From Sphaerosporella brunnea (lineage: Eukaryota > Ascomycota > Pezizomycetes > Pezizales > Pyronemataceae): a stretch of 64,000 nt of DNA. The notes below the pieces were generated by a model, which saw nothing but the letters and a program-made list of their open reading frames with translations, did not search any database and was not told the DNA's origin. The DNA lies in contig VXIS01000013.1 in the NCBI GenBank assembly GCA_008704415.1, forward strand, positions 1 to 64,000. The letters are read 5' to 3'. The translations under genes were made by a program, and so were the position numbers. Shown here piece by piece: positions 23,916 to 35,973 of this stretch; the first letter of the stretch is position 1; the number at the start of each line of letters is the position of its first letter.

Positions 23916-24770
23916 CGTGATGTGGTCAAAGTGATTGGCGAGGTCGTGGTATAGAGTTATGGAACGGTGAGCGGGCGTTAAGAGCTTGGTGTTATGCGGC
24001 TTATTGCGGGGCAGCAGGGATGATTCATAAAGAGCAAACACAACGTCATGCGGGTTCCGAGTGACCGCAAATGATTCAGTGCGCTGAAATCTTGTGCCTT
24101 TACCATGGAGCCCTTCAATCCTTCGTACAGAGTGTGCAAAAGCCAAAGGTGTAGAAAGCCTGTCTATCGGGATCAAGGAACCCGTTTAGCAATCAACATT
24201 TTGCAGCGTTGTTTGATCGTGAAATAAATTCAAATAATGTTAACTGGGGTCATCTGACTTGGGAGTTCAGAGGCTTTGCATAATTACCTTCCACCACAGA
24301 AGAAAATAAATACCATAAATGATTTGCTATTTCGATTTTGAATTATGCGCAGTGAATACACCAAACGTGGAATCATGCCGTCGGTTCGGGCTGCAGGTGG
24401 TGCTTACGGTTTCCTCAGATTCTGCTTCGAGGGCTTTTCTGCAAACGTGGACGTCAACGGCACAGAATCGGGGGATGCTTGACAAAAATAACATGGAATG
24501 GGGTTCAAAGGCAAGAACACTGGAGATGTCTTGCTATCAGAAGTGCATCGTCTTGCAATCGTTACAAGATTGCTAGCAACGGTATTCATCCTGACATCTG
24601 TGTTTTTTGATGTCGGTTTATTTCTGAAATGAAGAGACGTAACCTATAATCGGAAGAAAATAACCAACTGATCAAGAAAATGCAAATGGACGATGCACTA
24701 CATTCCCTCCAACCACCAGGCCTTGGGAAGTACTCCTTCTGTCTCCTCAACTCTCCCCAATGTATCACCC
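23916..24770. other. Intergenic, no gene recognised
   Basis: 855 bases holding the CUE gene promoter and the 3' region of the next minus-strand gene. No motif seen. Confidence 0.45.
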
Positions 24771-25359
24771 TCACTCCATCCCTCTCCATCTAAACAGCTC
24801 AATCACGGTTTCCAGCGCCTCCACCGCCCTGAGAGCTCCAGCCTGATCCTGAACAACCCAGTACATCCGATTCCTCTTAGCGCCTCTAATACGTTCCCCA
24901 TCCGTCCTTGCCGGATCCTTAAAAATATTCCACGGCGCCAAATAATCTGCCTCTGTCTTCTCTCCCCTCCCATAGCGCACATTATACCTATCCAAAAGAT
25001 CCACCAGCCTCTCACGTGCATAGTTATTCAACCCCGCCGCACAATCATTAAGCGTCAAGAGGTATCTCCGCAAAGCCTTCAGGTCCTCATCGAAGCGCGG
25101 CAGCGATTCCGCCGGGATCCGCCACAGGTCGTCTAACTGTGCGCAGCCGACGCTTGCGTGCACGTCCTGTTGGTGCCTGGCGAGCTCGAGGCGGAGACGA
25201 TTATTTTCTTCGGTCAGCCGCTGGCACTCAGAGGTGAGGCGCGAATTCTCGGCTGTGAGCCGGGCGGCATCTGCAGCGTGGGAACACTTCTCGGTCGCGG
25301 GGACTGGGGGAGGGCCGTTAGCTATGAATAGAGGGAGTGCAGGTTCGTTACATACTCAT
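24771..25359 (-). CDS. Small orphan protein with N-terminal coiled coil
   Basis: The reading frame 24771-25321 follows an apparent intron 25322-25355 (GTATGT..TAG). The first exon supplies ATGA at 25356-25359, or a longer one from an in-frame ATG at 25413. With the short exon the product is 184 residues: MTNGPPPVPATEK, then a heptad-like coiled coil (LTAENSRLTSECQRLTEENN), then a conserved-looking core LPRFDEDLKALRRYLLTLND and MYWVVQDQAGALRAVEAL. I do not recognise the family. The intron is only 34 nt, unusually short, so the N terminus is uncertain. A minus-strand neighbour of similar size lies about 290 bases upstream. Confidence 0.5.
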
Positions 25360-25645
25360 TGTGCAGCTACAAGTCTCAGGATTAGATTTCCGCGTGGGTT
25401 GGAATGGGAGCATTTATGCTGTGGCTTTAGAAAAGGTGGAAATATTGCTGGAATCGGTTAGGATATCGTAGTTCCCAGTGTGATGTAGGGAAGCTTCAAA
25501 AGCGGGGTTTCACAACGCCATGATTTCGACCACCTTTATTCTTAAGTCACAAAGTTGGAGCTGCAGCTTATGGTGCGGCGCGGCGCATATGAGGTAACAC
25601 TAAGTTTCATATTCAAGCTCCCTATAGTTACTCACAACCCAGCAC

Positions 25646-26008
25646 TCACAGCAAATACGGCTCCCACTTCGTCTCGAGCGCATCCACAGTCTGCGTCCAC
25701 TCTTCCAGATTCCCATCCATGCGTTTCAGCAGCACCGCCAGATCATAATCCGGGGAAGGCCCCTGAGCAGACCTGCCAGTAGCATGCTGATATGTCCTCA
25801 AGTTGCGTGCCAGCTGCCCCACGAGCTTTACACAGTCGCGCATGTCTTTCTGTGTGGCTGGGACTTCCCAGACAGCCGCTGGAGTGGCGCATATGGAGTC
25901 TTGTACTCGAATAACCCGTTGCAGAAGGGAGAGGAGTGTAGGGAAACGCGCTTTGGTCTGCTCGATGTTGTTTGGGCAGCTATGGGTTTTGCTATGAATC
26001 ATTTTCAT
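25646..26008 (-). CDS. Small orphan protein, possibly incomplete at N terminus
   Basis: Open frame of 120 residues from ATG at 26008 (MKMIHSKTHS); it stays open further upstream without a better start, so a 5' exon may be missing. It contains helical, leucine-rich segments (LLSLLQRVIRVQDSI and DMRDCVKLVGQLARNLRTYQ) and ends EEWTQTVDALETKWEPYLL. No family recognised. A short stretch (VWEVPA then charged helix) loosely echoes the downstream neighbour (LWRIPA then charged helix), so the two could be distant relatives; that is speculation. Confidence 0.35.
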   Translation of the reverse strand: MKMIHSKTHSCPNNIEQTKARFPTLLSLLQRVIRVQDSICATPAAVWEVPATQKDMRDCVKLVGQLARNLRTYQHATGRSAQGPSPDYDLAVLLKRMDGNLEEWTQTVDALETKWEPYLL

Positions 26009-26170
26009 GATCACTGTTCTGGCGATGACTGATGGCCTGGGGGCACCGTGGCCGGTGATATACATGTATGTATATAGGTCATCAAGGGCATGTTCAAGTT
26101 GGACGTCAGCATATGACCCGAGCAAAAAAATAAAGCCTATAGTCTTTTCCTTTCCTTTCCCTCGATATTC

Positions 26171-27859
26171 TTACAAACCCGCATGGTCCCTGAGCGCCTT
26201 GTTCAAACTTGCGCGTTGGACGCACTGGCCGAAGGCAAAGCTCTTTGCCATCGCCTCGAGCTCCTCAAAGCTCATGCCCTCAAAATACCTCGCAAACTCC
26301 ACCGACAACATCTCACTGATCAAACACTGCTGGATCTGACGGGAGACCTGGCGCTTCATGTCCCACAACGGGTATGGGTACCTCTTTGCCGTGTCGGGCG
26401 CAACTTCTCCGACCCAATCCACGACGGGCTTAAAGAGCGCATCGATTTCCGCGGATGGGTGGTAGCCCCATGCATCGGCCTGGATCTTCTTCTTTTTTTC
26501 GAGGAAGGGTTGGAGTGTCTTGATCCATGGGCTGGTGGGTGAGGTATAGATCATCCCTACAGAAACCGACTTGGTCAGCCTGTGCCAAGCGGGAAGGAGG
26601 GAATGCAAACCTTGAATACCAATATCCTTGTACAGCCAGATGCTCCACGAAATCTTGTACTTGTCGTAGATCTTGAGCTGCTGGCTGAGGAGGTTGATAC
26701 GCTCCTCGTTGATTTCCGTCTCATCCGGAGCGTTGTGGGGTTGATAAACTGGGCCGAACTCGCCGTTCCACACCGGGACTTTATACTTCATCATGAACTC
26801 GGCCTTGCGGAGGTATGACCGCTCGAGCTTTTCGTTTTGTTCAGGAGTGCCCTTGTACCTCTCACCTGCCGGGAAGCCCATGTTCTACCAACAATCCCCC
26901 GTCAGTTTATCAGGCAAGAGCATGAAGACGGAGCTGGCACAAACGCTGTAATCATGAAGTGCGTAGACACAGTTCGGCAGCACCTTCGTAAACGCGCTGA
27001 AGTCGGAGGCGAAGGTGTTTCCATCGAGCCAGAGGATGTGGTCCGGATCGATAGCACGGATTGCCGGTTCTACGCGGTCATACCAGGCGACCAAACGGGT
27101 GTGCTCCGAATCGCAAGGCTCGTTAAGTGGGTTGTAACCAGCAACCCAGGCATTGCCCTTGTACCTTGCGGCAAGCTGCTCCCACAGCCAGATGGCGCGG
27201 TCCTGGAAGTCCTTGTGGTCCCAGAAGGCGGCGTGGTTGGTAGGATCTGTGAAGCCGTATCAGCTATTCGTCTCCACAACCAGACGCCGCATGCTTACTG
27301 TCACTGTGCCAATCAGGGTTCTGTCCACCGGGGACAGCATGGAGGTCGAGGATGGTGTAGATCCCCTCGTTCGCACAGAGTTCGATAACGCGGTCCAGGT
27401 GCTTGAAACCAGAAGTCTTGAGGACGCGGGGATTCATGTCATCTTCAAAGTGGCGGTAGTTGAACGGGATACGGAGGCAATTGAGTCCAAGAGACTTGTA
27501 GAACTTTGCATCGGCCTCCGTGAAGAAGTAGTAAAGCCACCTGTCGAAGAAGAAGTCCTGAGGGAGCTCTATTAGCTTAGTTGAGTAGGAGACGGGGTGG
27601 AGAAGGACTAACATATTTCTCTTGTCCCAGTACTTTGAGCATTGCCGCTCGGTGCTGGTATTCATGGCCGGGGTAGCCGGTAATGAAGTTCTCCATACTT
27701 CATGGAGGAAGGCCGTGTTAGAAGAAGGCGAATTGCAGCTTAGAGAGGGAAGAGAACGTACTTCATCCATCCACCCAAACCAGCTCCTCGCAAGACCACA
27801 TCCTTCCCGTTTGCATCAACAATACGTTCGCCGTCAACTCTCAAGGTTCCAGACGACAT
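26171..27859 (-). CDS. Glycoside hydrolase family 5, exo-beta-1,3-glucanase-like
   Basis: Six exons (27762-27859, 27613-27697, 27299-27557, 26945-27246, 26611-26884, 26171-26556) give 467 residues. The GH5 catalytic acid is Glu 190 in GYNPLNEP and the nucleophile Glu 290 in VPVWNGEFGP. Other family blocks include LGLNCLRIPFNYRHFEDDMNP and YTILDLHAVPGGQN. It closely resembles the fungal group that includes yeast YBR056W, annotated as a GH5 exo-1,3-beta-glucanase relative. There is no signal peptide: the protein begins MSSGTLRVDGERIVDANGKD, so an intracellular role is likely. Donor sites include GTTTGT and GTTTGC, slightly off consensus but confirmed by reading frame. Confidence 0.9.
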
Positions 27860-28845
27860 GACCGTTGACTGTACACAAAACTAAAGCTCTGGCAGTCTCT
27901 TCACATCTGGTTGAAGAAGCTCTATCTTTATATGCTACCAAGCTGTCCAGGGCCCCACAATGGCGGAGCAAGCCCCCCGCAATCTGTGGGGGGCTTTAGG
28001 CTAATGTTGACGGGAAACTTTGTGCAGCGGTTGATGCTGCCGAGCAGAACTCATGACGTTTTATTTGGTCAAATACAGGGTGAGGCTTGAGGTGTATTCT
28101 GCCTTATATCGTCTCACTGCAGGGCCGGCCGGGATCGACCGTGGGTGAAGCCGGGAAATCCGATCCTGTATCCGGGTGATAGGTATTTACTAATGACAGA
28201 TGGCCATCTCATCTCATCTTGTCCTCCGCCGAGCCCTATATAGCCGAGAAAAAGCTCTGTTATGCAGAGCTAAAGAGTGTGGGCTGGAGTCGAAATCGAG
28301 ATGCCCACGCCTGAGTTTTCTCGGGTTCGAGCCGGACGGATAAATTCAACAAACTAGGCAAGAGATGGAGGGTTTCAAGATTCTCACGATGGCCTGCTGC
28401 CCAAACTCCCCCACTTTCCACACTAGTCACCAGGAGTTAAGGCGGTCATCACCTGTAGCTACCAGCAGCCAGGCTCAGGTCTGATCAGAGGTGATGCGGA
28501 CGTCCATTGCTCCCCCACATGTACTAGTGAAGTCGTAGGTACTTAAGTATCTACCTGGGAACCGCATTGATTAACACTATAAAGTGTAACTAGAAGTCTA
28601 ATGCGCCACAGCGTACATTTTGATTGCCCAGTATAGATGCCCACTTTGTTGGTGAGGTTTGGTTGCCGATAGACTCACCTGAGAGCACTCGAGGTTCATG
28701 CATAGGCAAATGTGAGTTGTCGTTGACACATCCACGTGATAACGCGATTGAGTCACATTCCGCGCTTCACGTCTCCCACTCCTTGCCCCACCCCGTCATT
28801 CAACCACCAGCACCATACCTCCAACGGCCGACGCAACTCGACGCG
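27860..28845. other. Divergent intergenic region GH5 / RAD54
   Basis: About 990 bases with both promoters. AAAGCTCTG..AGAGCTAAAG near 28250-28275 can form a short hairpin. A B-box-like GGTTCGAGCC at 28324-28333 was examined for a tRNA and rejected. No gene seen. Confidence 0.45.
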
Positions 28846-31286
28846 ATGATACGGCCTCATAACACGGGAAAGCCTGCCCCCAAAAAGGCCGATCCTCTGG
28901 CACGTCTCACTACACCATTTAAATGTCCCGGCGCGGCGCCAGCCAAACGCGAGACTGCACTTCCACCGCGTAAGCGTCGCAAGGTTTCCTATAAAGACGC
29001 GGGTGGTGACGATGGAGACGACGGCGAGGCGTTCAATCCTGCCGAGCGCGAAGTCATAGGTAACCTTCAAGTGAATAAGTCATTTCCCGTCTTCAAACCG
29101 AAGGATAAGGAGACGGTCTTTCGAGCTCGCTTCGCGGTTCCGTTGGTCAACAAGGACGCGAATGGATACAACTCCCATCGTCCGGCTCCTGCATTGGGGA
29201 TGCGTAAGAGTGCCAACTTCGTCGCGAGGCCGCTACATGACCCGAGTGGCGAGTTTGCCATTGTGTTGTATGATCCGACCGTGGATGATATGAAGGCAGA
29301 GATCGTTGAAAAGGATGGGGAGGCGCCGAAAGTAGAGTTGAAGCCGGTCAACAAGACTCACAGAAGTTTGAAGGAGATTTTGGGCTTGGATCAGGAAAAG
29401 GTGAAGGAGAAACCGAAGGTCCCAGTGGTTATTGACCCCAGACTTGCAAAGGTTTTGAGACCGCATCAGATCGAGGGTGTCAAGTTTCTCTACCGATGTA
29501 CGACTGGACTAATGGACAGTGAAGCTAAGGGGTGCATCATGGCAGATGAGATGGGTTTGGGAAAGACTGTAGGTCATATTTCAACACTTGGAGGGTTCAA
29601 TGGCTGATCTCATCCTAGCTACAATGCATCACCCTGATGTGGACATTGCTCAAGCAATCACCAGAGCCAGGAAAGCCTACAATTCAGAAATGCGTCATCG
29701 CCTGTCCCTCCTCACTTGTCCGCAACTGGGCCAACGAGCTGGTCAAGTGGCTGGGAAAGGACGCGATCCACCCCTTCGCAATCGATGGCAAAGCTACCAA
29801 GGCTGAGCTCACCTCTCAGTTGAGGCAATGGGCAATCTCCTCCGGCAGAAGCGTTGTCAGGCCGGTGATCATTGTTTCGTACGAGACTTTACGTCTGTAT
29901 TGTGAGGAGCTTCGAGATGTCTGCATCGGACTTCTACTGTGCGATGAAGGCCATCGTCTCAAGAACGCCGATTCTCAGACATACCAGGCTTTGAACGAAT
30001 TGAAGGTCGACAGGAGGGTTATCCTCACCGGCACACCTATCCAGAACGATCTCACGGAGTACTATTCTTTACTCAGTTTCGCAAATCCCGGCCTTCTGGG
30101 TACAAGGAACGATTTCCGCAAAAAGTTCGAGAACCCTATCCTGAAAGGTCGCGATGCTCTGGGAACGGACAAGGACCGTGAAAAGGGGGATGCCTGTCTG
30201 AAAGAGCTTCTTGGCATCGTGGAAAAGTTCATCATCCGTCGAACCAACGACATTCTCTCCAAATACCTGCCGGTCAAGTACGAGCACGTTGTATTCTGCA
30301 AGCCTGCACCTTTCCAGGAATCCCTTTACCGCCATTTCGTCACCTCGAAGGATGTACAGGCTTTGCTTCGTGGCAAGGGCTCGCAGCCGCTCAAAGCTAT
30401 TGGCATGCTCAAGAAGCTTTGTAACCACCCTGATCTTTTAGATCTTCCTGGGGATCTTCCTGGTTGTGAACAGTACCTCCCTGAAGACTTCGTTCCCAAG
30501 GATGCACGTGGCAATCGCAACCGCGAGGTCCATACATGGTATTCGGGTAAAATGATGGTTCTGGACCGCATGCTAGCCCGCATCCGACAGGATACCAACG
30601 ACAAAATCGTGCTCATCAGCAACTTTACCCAAACCCTCGACGTCTTTGAGCGACTGTGCAGATCTAGACAGTATGGATGTCTCCGTCTGGACGGATCCAT
30701 GAACGTCAACAAGCGTCAAAAGCTCGTCGACAAGTTCAACGATCCTGAAGGCCCAGAGTTCGTATTCCTCCTGTCATCCAAGGCCGGAGGATGTGGTCTC
30801 AACCTTATCGGTGCTAACCGTCTTGTCCTGTTCGATCCTGACTGGAACCCTGCTGCCGATCAGCAGGCCCTTGCTCGTGTCTGGCGTGACGGACAGAAGA
30901 AAGACTGTTTTGTCTACCGCTTCATCACAACTGGCTCCATCGAGGAGAAGATCTTCCAGCGCCAGTCGCACAAACAATCGCTGTCCGCATGCGTTGTGGA
31001 TTCGGGTGAAGACGTCGAACGCCACTTCTCGGGAGAAGACCTCAGGAAGTTGTTCGAGTTCAACCCGGGAACGGTCAGTGATACCCACGATACGTTCAAG
31101 TGCAAGCGCTGCAGGGACGGTAAACAGATCATCAGGGCACCTGCTATCCTATATGGTGATACCAGTACTTGGAACCACTTTACAGACAAGACGGGTGGTG
31201 GATTGAATAGCATCCAGGACTTGCTGTTGAGGCAGGAAAGTGGGCAGGACACGGTCACCGCTGTTTTCCAATACATTTCGCATTAA
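28846..31286 (+). CDS. RAD54: DNA repair and recombination ATPase Rad54
   Basis: SWI2/SNF2-family translocase that works with Rad51 in homologous recombination. Exons 28846-29568 and 29619-31286 (50-nt intron inside helicase motif I) give 796 residues. Motifs in order: I MADEMGLGKT (about 232-241), Ia CPSSLVRNW, II DEGHRLKN (about 350), III LTGTPIQND, V GGCGLNL and VI ARVWRDGQKK. The Rad54-typical N terminus (KRRKVSYKDA) and C-terminal KCKRCRDGKQI segment are present. Start chosen at MIRPHNTGKPAPKK because the upstream in-frame extension is not conserved-looking. The only intron falls exactly after GKT. The downstream neighbour is a Reb1-like DNA-binding protein on the same strand. Confidence 0.97.
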
Positions 31287-32591
31287 ACTTTGGAATTTTT
31301 TGCAGTTTTACATTTTTGCTTTTTTTGGCGACTTGGATATTTTTCCTTCACGAGCGCGGGGTTGTTTTGTTTATAGTGAGGGTGTAAAAAGGTGTAAAAA
31401 GGTGCCTGGTGTTTGAGGGTTTTGCCATGACTTGTGGACTTGAGGCGGTTGTTTACCTATATTTGTTTTACCGGCATTAAGTAATGATCCTTTTGCTTTT
31501 GGCATGATTTGGAGTCGCAAATAAAGGCTTTATGAGACTGGCATCCGTCTGTATCGACAGAGATAGTGCCTCACGCTCCAGCACTCGGTCCACCCCAGGG
31601 AAGTCGGTCACGACTGACCGGTCGAGACCTGGCAGTGACGAGGCAGTGACAGGAGAACGTGTGGACAAGAGAGGAACTCCCCAACTCGAAGGCCCATGGA
31701 GAGAACTAACCGCCGTCAAGGGTGGCAGTTCACGCAAGCCCTGTTCCGCACTAATCTAAACCGATATGCCTCCAGCTCACGTCTGCTTTCCGCTTCGGCT
31801 CCAACTCTCCAAGTTCGTGCGCTCTCGCGTACCTATCGTATTGCAGGTGCTTTTGCAAACGAGTGGAGTTCAAGGCGTTCAGTCACAGTGGCGGCAGCGA
31901 GTTGTCCACTAACGAGGCTTTACCTTTCTCCCCACAGCACGACAACGATGCGAACGTGGTAACGCTATATCACATCATCAACAAGCGTTCGGGGAGCTAT
32001 GATTATGCATCTCGAACGGGCTTGCCATCGCGGTGCTCCTGAAATCATCTTCGCTCATGGCGGCCTCGGGATTTAGCTTTGTAGCAGCTTCGAGCTTTTA
32101 CGGCCCCAGTTGAAAGGTGACTTCGAAGGGATTCGGTGGCTCGGATTAGGGTGTCAGGTTTGGTCACAGCCAGACTATCAAGTCTTTTGCCTCACTACAA
32201 CGTGACTTGCTCTCGGGACCGTTGTGACCGGTCGTGACAATCGTCACCGTTCGTCACTCGACTTCCATACTCTGAGTAGACAAGCCATAACCCTAACCCA
32301 CCCAAACGTGCGCAGCGAAAGTGGCGCGTGACTTTGCCGGCTTGGCACGTTCAATCCGCCCAGCCACTAGAACAAATTCTACTCCGTCTCCCATCGCTTC
32401 GCCGTGTCATCACGCTATCATCATTACCCTACACATCAACACCACAAATCGACTCATCACCCTCACGAACGGAACTGGACGAGGAGCAAATAAATCAAGT
32501 TACCCTGCCTTTCCTGCGGGCGCCTCTGTCGCCGGAAATCGAGTCTTCGGAAATCGAAAAATAACGAAAGACAAGAAGCGACGAGGAGGGT
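31287..32591. other. Intergenic, no gene recognised
   Basis: 1.3 kb. A tandem GGTGTAAAAA occurs at about 31381-31402. Segments at 31600-31660 and 32215-32265 are rich in GTCACGAC/GACCGGTC-like short palindromic words. A single CCCTAACCC lies at about 32289. The last roughly 250 bases are probably the leader of the Myb gene. Confidence 0.45.
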
Positions 32592-35434
32592 ATGAACCGA
32601 GAAGAGGAATCGCTTGGTCTGCTTGCTCCGTCCGATATGGGAAACAACGAGTCGCGGGAATCTGCCTCGGAAGAGGACGAAAAGCAGCCACCACACAACG
32701 TCGTCTCTGCTAGAGGCGCTGTGGTGGATGAGCAAGAAGTGATCCATTATGCTGCTGCGGCCGAACAGCTTCTCGCTTCCCATTCAAATTGTGGTCCTCC
32801 GACTACCGCTGGCCATTCAAAGAAAAAGGGCCTGAAGAAGGCGAATGACGCGCCCCAACAGGAAGGTTTCCTTTCTGTTGCTGCCTCCGCCTCTGCTCCC
32901 TACTTCACAGATCAACCGCACATGTCGGTTGCGACCGCGGTTGCTGCGGCTGCGGCGGTTTTGAAGGAACGAGGTGCAAAAGCCGCGACTACTACACCCG
33001 GATCGTTGCCCACCACTTCCACCGCTCTCCAGCCCGAAGGTATCGCCGCAACGGAGACTATCCCGAAGCCTAGACGGAAAAAGAAGAAGCAGCGTCAGAC
33101 GAGCCAAGAGGAGGAGAGTGCGCAAGCACTTTTGGCTCTGAACAAAGGTGGCCTGGGATCTTCTGGAGGAGCGGATACCGCCGACAACGAGAACGCGATC
33201 ATCGATGATGAGGAGGTTGCGCCGGTCGCGGCCTCTCCCAGGCAGATAAAGAAAGGGCAGCCGAAGAAGAAGAAAGGCCCGAAGAAACATCGCAGTGAGG
33301 CTGCGGTTGAAGAGGCAGAGCAATCTTTGCCTGCTCTGTTCGAAAATGCGGCCGGTGATTCGACGATGGTTGATGCATTTGATGGGCAGCTCGTGGATGC
33401 ATCTCCTGCGGCTACTACGGAAGTCGCAGCCTTGTCTTCTGCCACCACTCCCGCTGACTCGGCGGGTCTTCCCCAACTCGATATTCCGGACCAGAGGATT
33501 ATCACGGAACATCTGGCGGCGCACATAGCTAAGACCTCCCCTGGAGGAGAGGAAATGATGGTAGAGCAGCGTCTCATCAATGAATTGCAGGGCATTCATC
33601 CGACAATTCTCAGTACAGAAAAATCCACAGCCCCGACCCAGAACGGAGATAATGACATTGCGCACCAATTCCTTGATCCAAGTCCTCCAAGTAAAGCGGT
33701 CCCGAAAAAGCGTAAACGCGCTGCCGACACCACTAGCACCGCCCAACTCAACGGAGTCGTTGACCCACAGCTCATGCAGATCGATCAAGCTGCTGCGTTG
33801 GCAGCAGGAGATGGAGATGCCAAGAAGCGAAAGCGTCGTGCTGTGCCACCTGGTTTCACCGAGGGCACTGAAGGTGGTGACAACGTCGACACTGAGTCTG
33901 CGTTGAAGAAAGCTATCCTGGTGTCAGCGTCGACGGTGGCGACGGCGCCAATCCGCAAGACTACCGATGTGAAGGCGCGCAGCTGGGGTGCCACACCAGT
34001 TAGCAGCACCGGCGAGCCAATCAATGGTGGCACTTTCTCTCTGGAGGAACGATTCGCGATCGACAAGGCGCTGCTGGACTACTGCGAGGTTCATGATATG
34101 ACTATGGATCAACTCAAGGACCGTGTCTGGGGCAACAACCGCAAGAAGGATGAGTTTTGGGACTCTATTTGCAGCGCTGTCCCGAACCGCAGCCGTGCTT
34201 CTGTCTATAAGCATGTGCGCCGTTCTTGCCATATTTTCCAGCAGCGTGCCAAGTGGACCCCCGATGAGGATGCCCAGCTGGCTGTTTTGGTCAAGGAGAA
34301 GGGCAACAAGTGGAAGGACATTGGAGAGGCGATGGGAAGGATGGGCGAAGACTGTCGTGATCGCTATCGCAATTACGTCAAGTGCGGCACTGACCGTGGA
34401 ACCGATCGGTGGTCTGAGGAGGAAGAGGAGTTATTGAAGAAAGTGGTCAGGGAGCACAAAGACCTCACTCGCCAGATTCTCATTAGCCAGGGAAAACATC
34501 TGCCTCCCCCGGACCAGGAAGATGCCGTTCTTATCAATTGGACGACTGTTTCCGAGAAGATGGAGAACAAGCGCTCCCGCATCCAGTGTCGCTACAAGTG
34601 GAAGAAGATGCTGGCGCAAAAGGAGAAGGTCAAGCAGGCGCCTATTGGGGTTACTTATGTTGGCGGCAAGAAGAAGCGTATCAGCTTCGACATCTGCAAC
34701 ATGAAGCCCGGCGACAAGCAGTGGCTGCTCAACCAGTAAGCATTCCCTCACAAGCATAGTGTGGCCTGATGCTAACAGTTCGCCAGGATTCGTGATTCCC
34801 CGGCCACCCAGGAGAACGAGATTCCCTGGGATCAATTCGCAAAGAACGACAAGAAGATCGGAATCTGGTGAGCTCAACTCTCAACTTCTTACCCTGCAGA
34901 ATAGTAACTGAGTATCATCTTAGGACTCATAAGGACCTTAAGAGCGCCTATCAAGGATTCCGAGCGCACATTCCCCACAAGCGCCGTCCCTTGAACGAGA
35001 TCATCAAGCAGCTCCTGGCCGAGCTCGAGCAAGAATACACGCCCGAGCAACGCAAGCTGCGCTTCGTCCCCTCTCAGAACGACGACGTTCGGGAACAATC
35101 ACAGCACAGCACACCCGATTCATCCACCGCCGCTGATAACTTCGATCAGCACCTGTTCAACATGGTCTCCTCGACCCCTGCCCCGGCCCCTACGGTTGCG
35201 CCGGTCGCCAGCATGGCGTTCCCTCAGCAGCAGCAGCAGCAGCAGCAGCAAACAAACTCCATGGTTGACCCCGAGCTCATGGGCCAGGGTATGCACGAGC
35301 TGGAGAAGATGGCGGGTGCGGCTATCGCGCACACCACCGCTATGCAGCACAGCAACGAGGACCTCGAGGAACAGGAACTCAGAACACGCCTCGGCGGCTA
35401 CATCTCTACCATTCAGGAAGGCGGACCGGGTTAG
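32592..35434 (+). CDS. Reb1/TTF1-like Myb-domain DNA-binding protein
   Basis: Exons 32592-34735, 34787-34867 and 34924-35434 give 911 residues. A long disordered N-terminal half is rich in Ala/Thr/Ser with several basic clusters (KPRRKKKKQRQ, KKGQPKKKKGPKKHR, KKRKRAA) that could be nuclear signals. Myb-type repeats follow at about residues 553-690: KWTPDEDAQLAVLVKEKGNKWKD, then DRWSEEEEELLKKVV and SRIQCRYKWKKML. This arrangement is that of yeast Reb1 and mammalian TTF1, which bind rDNA and terminate RNA polymerase I or block replication forks. The C-terminal tail has a run of nine Gln. Family assignment is good; the exact role is inferred. Confidence 0.8.
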
Positions 35435-35505
35435 GTGCCTGGATATGCTGAAGCGTTTGGCAGGCTGGGTTATGTGCCTGGATATGCTGAAGCGTTTGGC
35501 GGCAA
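35428..35505. repeat. 39-bp tandem duplication at the stop codon
   Basis: The 27-bp core GTGCCTGGATATGCTGAAGC plus GTTTGGC occurs at 35435-35461 and again at 35474-35500. The repeat unit begins with GGGTTA, which includes the first two bases of the TAG stop of the Myb gene; in the second copy the next base differs (GGGTTAT). Confidence 0.8.
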
Positions 35506-35973
35506 CTGGGTGTGGACTGGGAGCCAGTGGGTTCTTTTGATCAATTGATCAAGGATGGAGTGGAGAAACGGATCGGGGGTATAGAGGTGGTGGCATCTAT
35601 TTCTCTACGTGGTTTTTGTTTTCTCTTTCTTTTCGATCATTTGTTTGATGATGGGCTTGTGCGTGTAACATACTACTACTACTATGGGATGCGTGAGCGT
35701 GTGATGGGCCATTTGTTTCTTCTTTTTTTCTTTACAAGTGTGGTTTTGGAGCGGGCAGCTCGAATGTGATGCGACTTATAGCTGCCAATGCAGTGCATCT
35801 AATCCGGCGTGGTTCCGTTCATGGCTCGTCATGATGACGGTAGGTTCTCCACAAATGTCATTCTCAAGCTTTCAGTAGACAAGCTCAAGCTCAGCAACAG
35901 CATTCATTCTCCTCTCCTCCTACAACATATCCCCGGGTATCACCGCATCCTCCCAGCATCCGAGCACTCACGC
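35506..35973. other. Convergent 3' region
   Basis: T-rich 3' region of the Myb gene and of ATX1. (CTA)n-like ACTACTACTACTA near 35673-35685. No gene seen. Confidence 0.45.

Noticed and set aside
28255..28340. tRNA-Ser-like stretch with GGTTCGAGCC and a TCGAAAT loop-like word
   Set aside because: The T stem does not pair, no matching acceptor stem was found, and the D arm is absent. At best a chance B box.
31696..31962. 88-codon frame downstream of RAD54
   Set aside because: Ser/Arg/Thr-rich with no motif, no conserved start context and no neighbouring exon signals.
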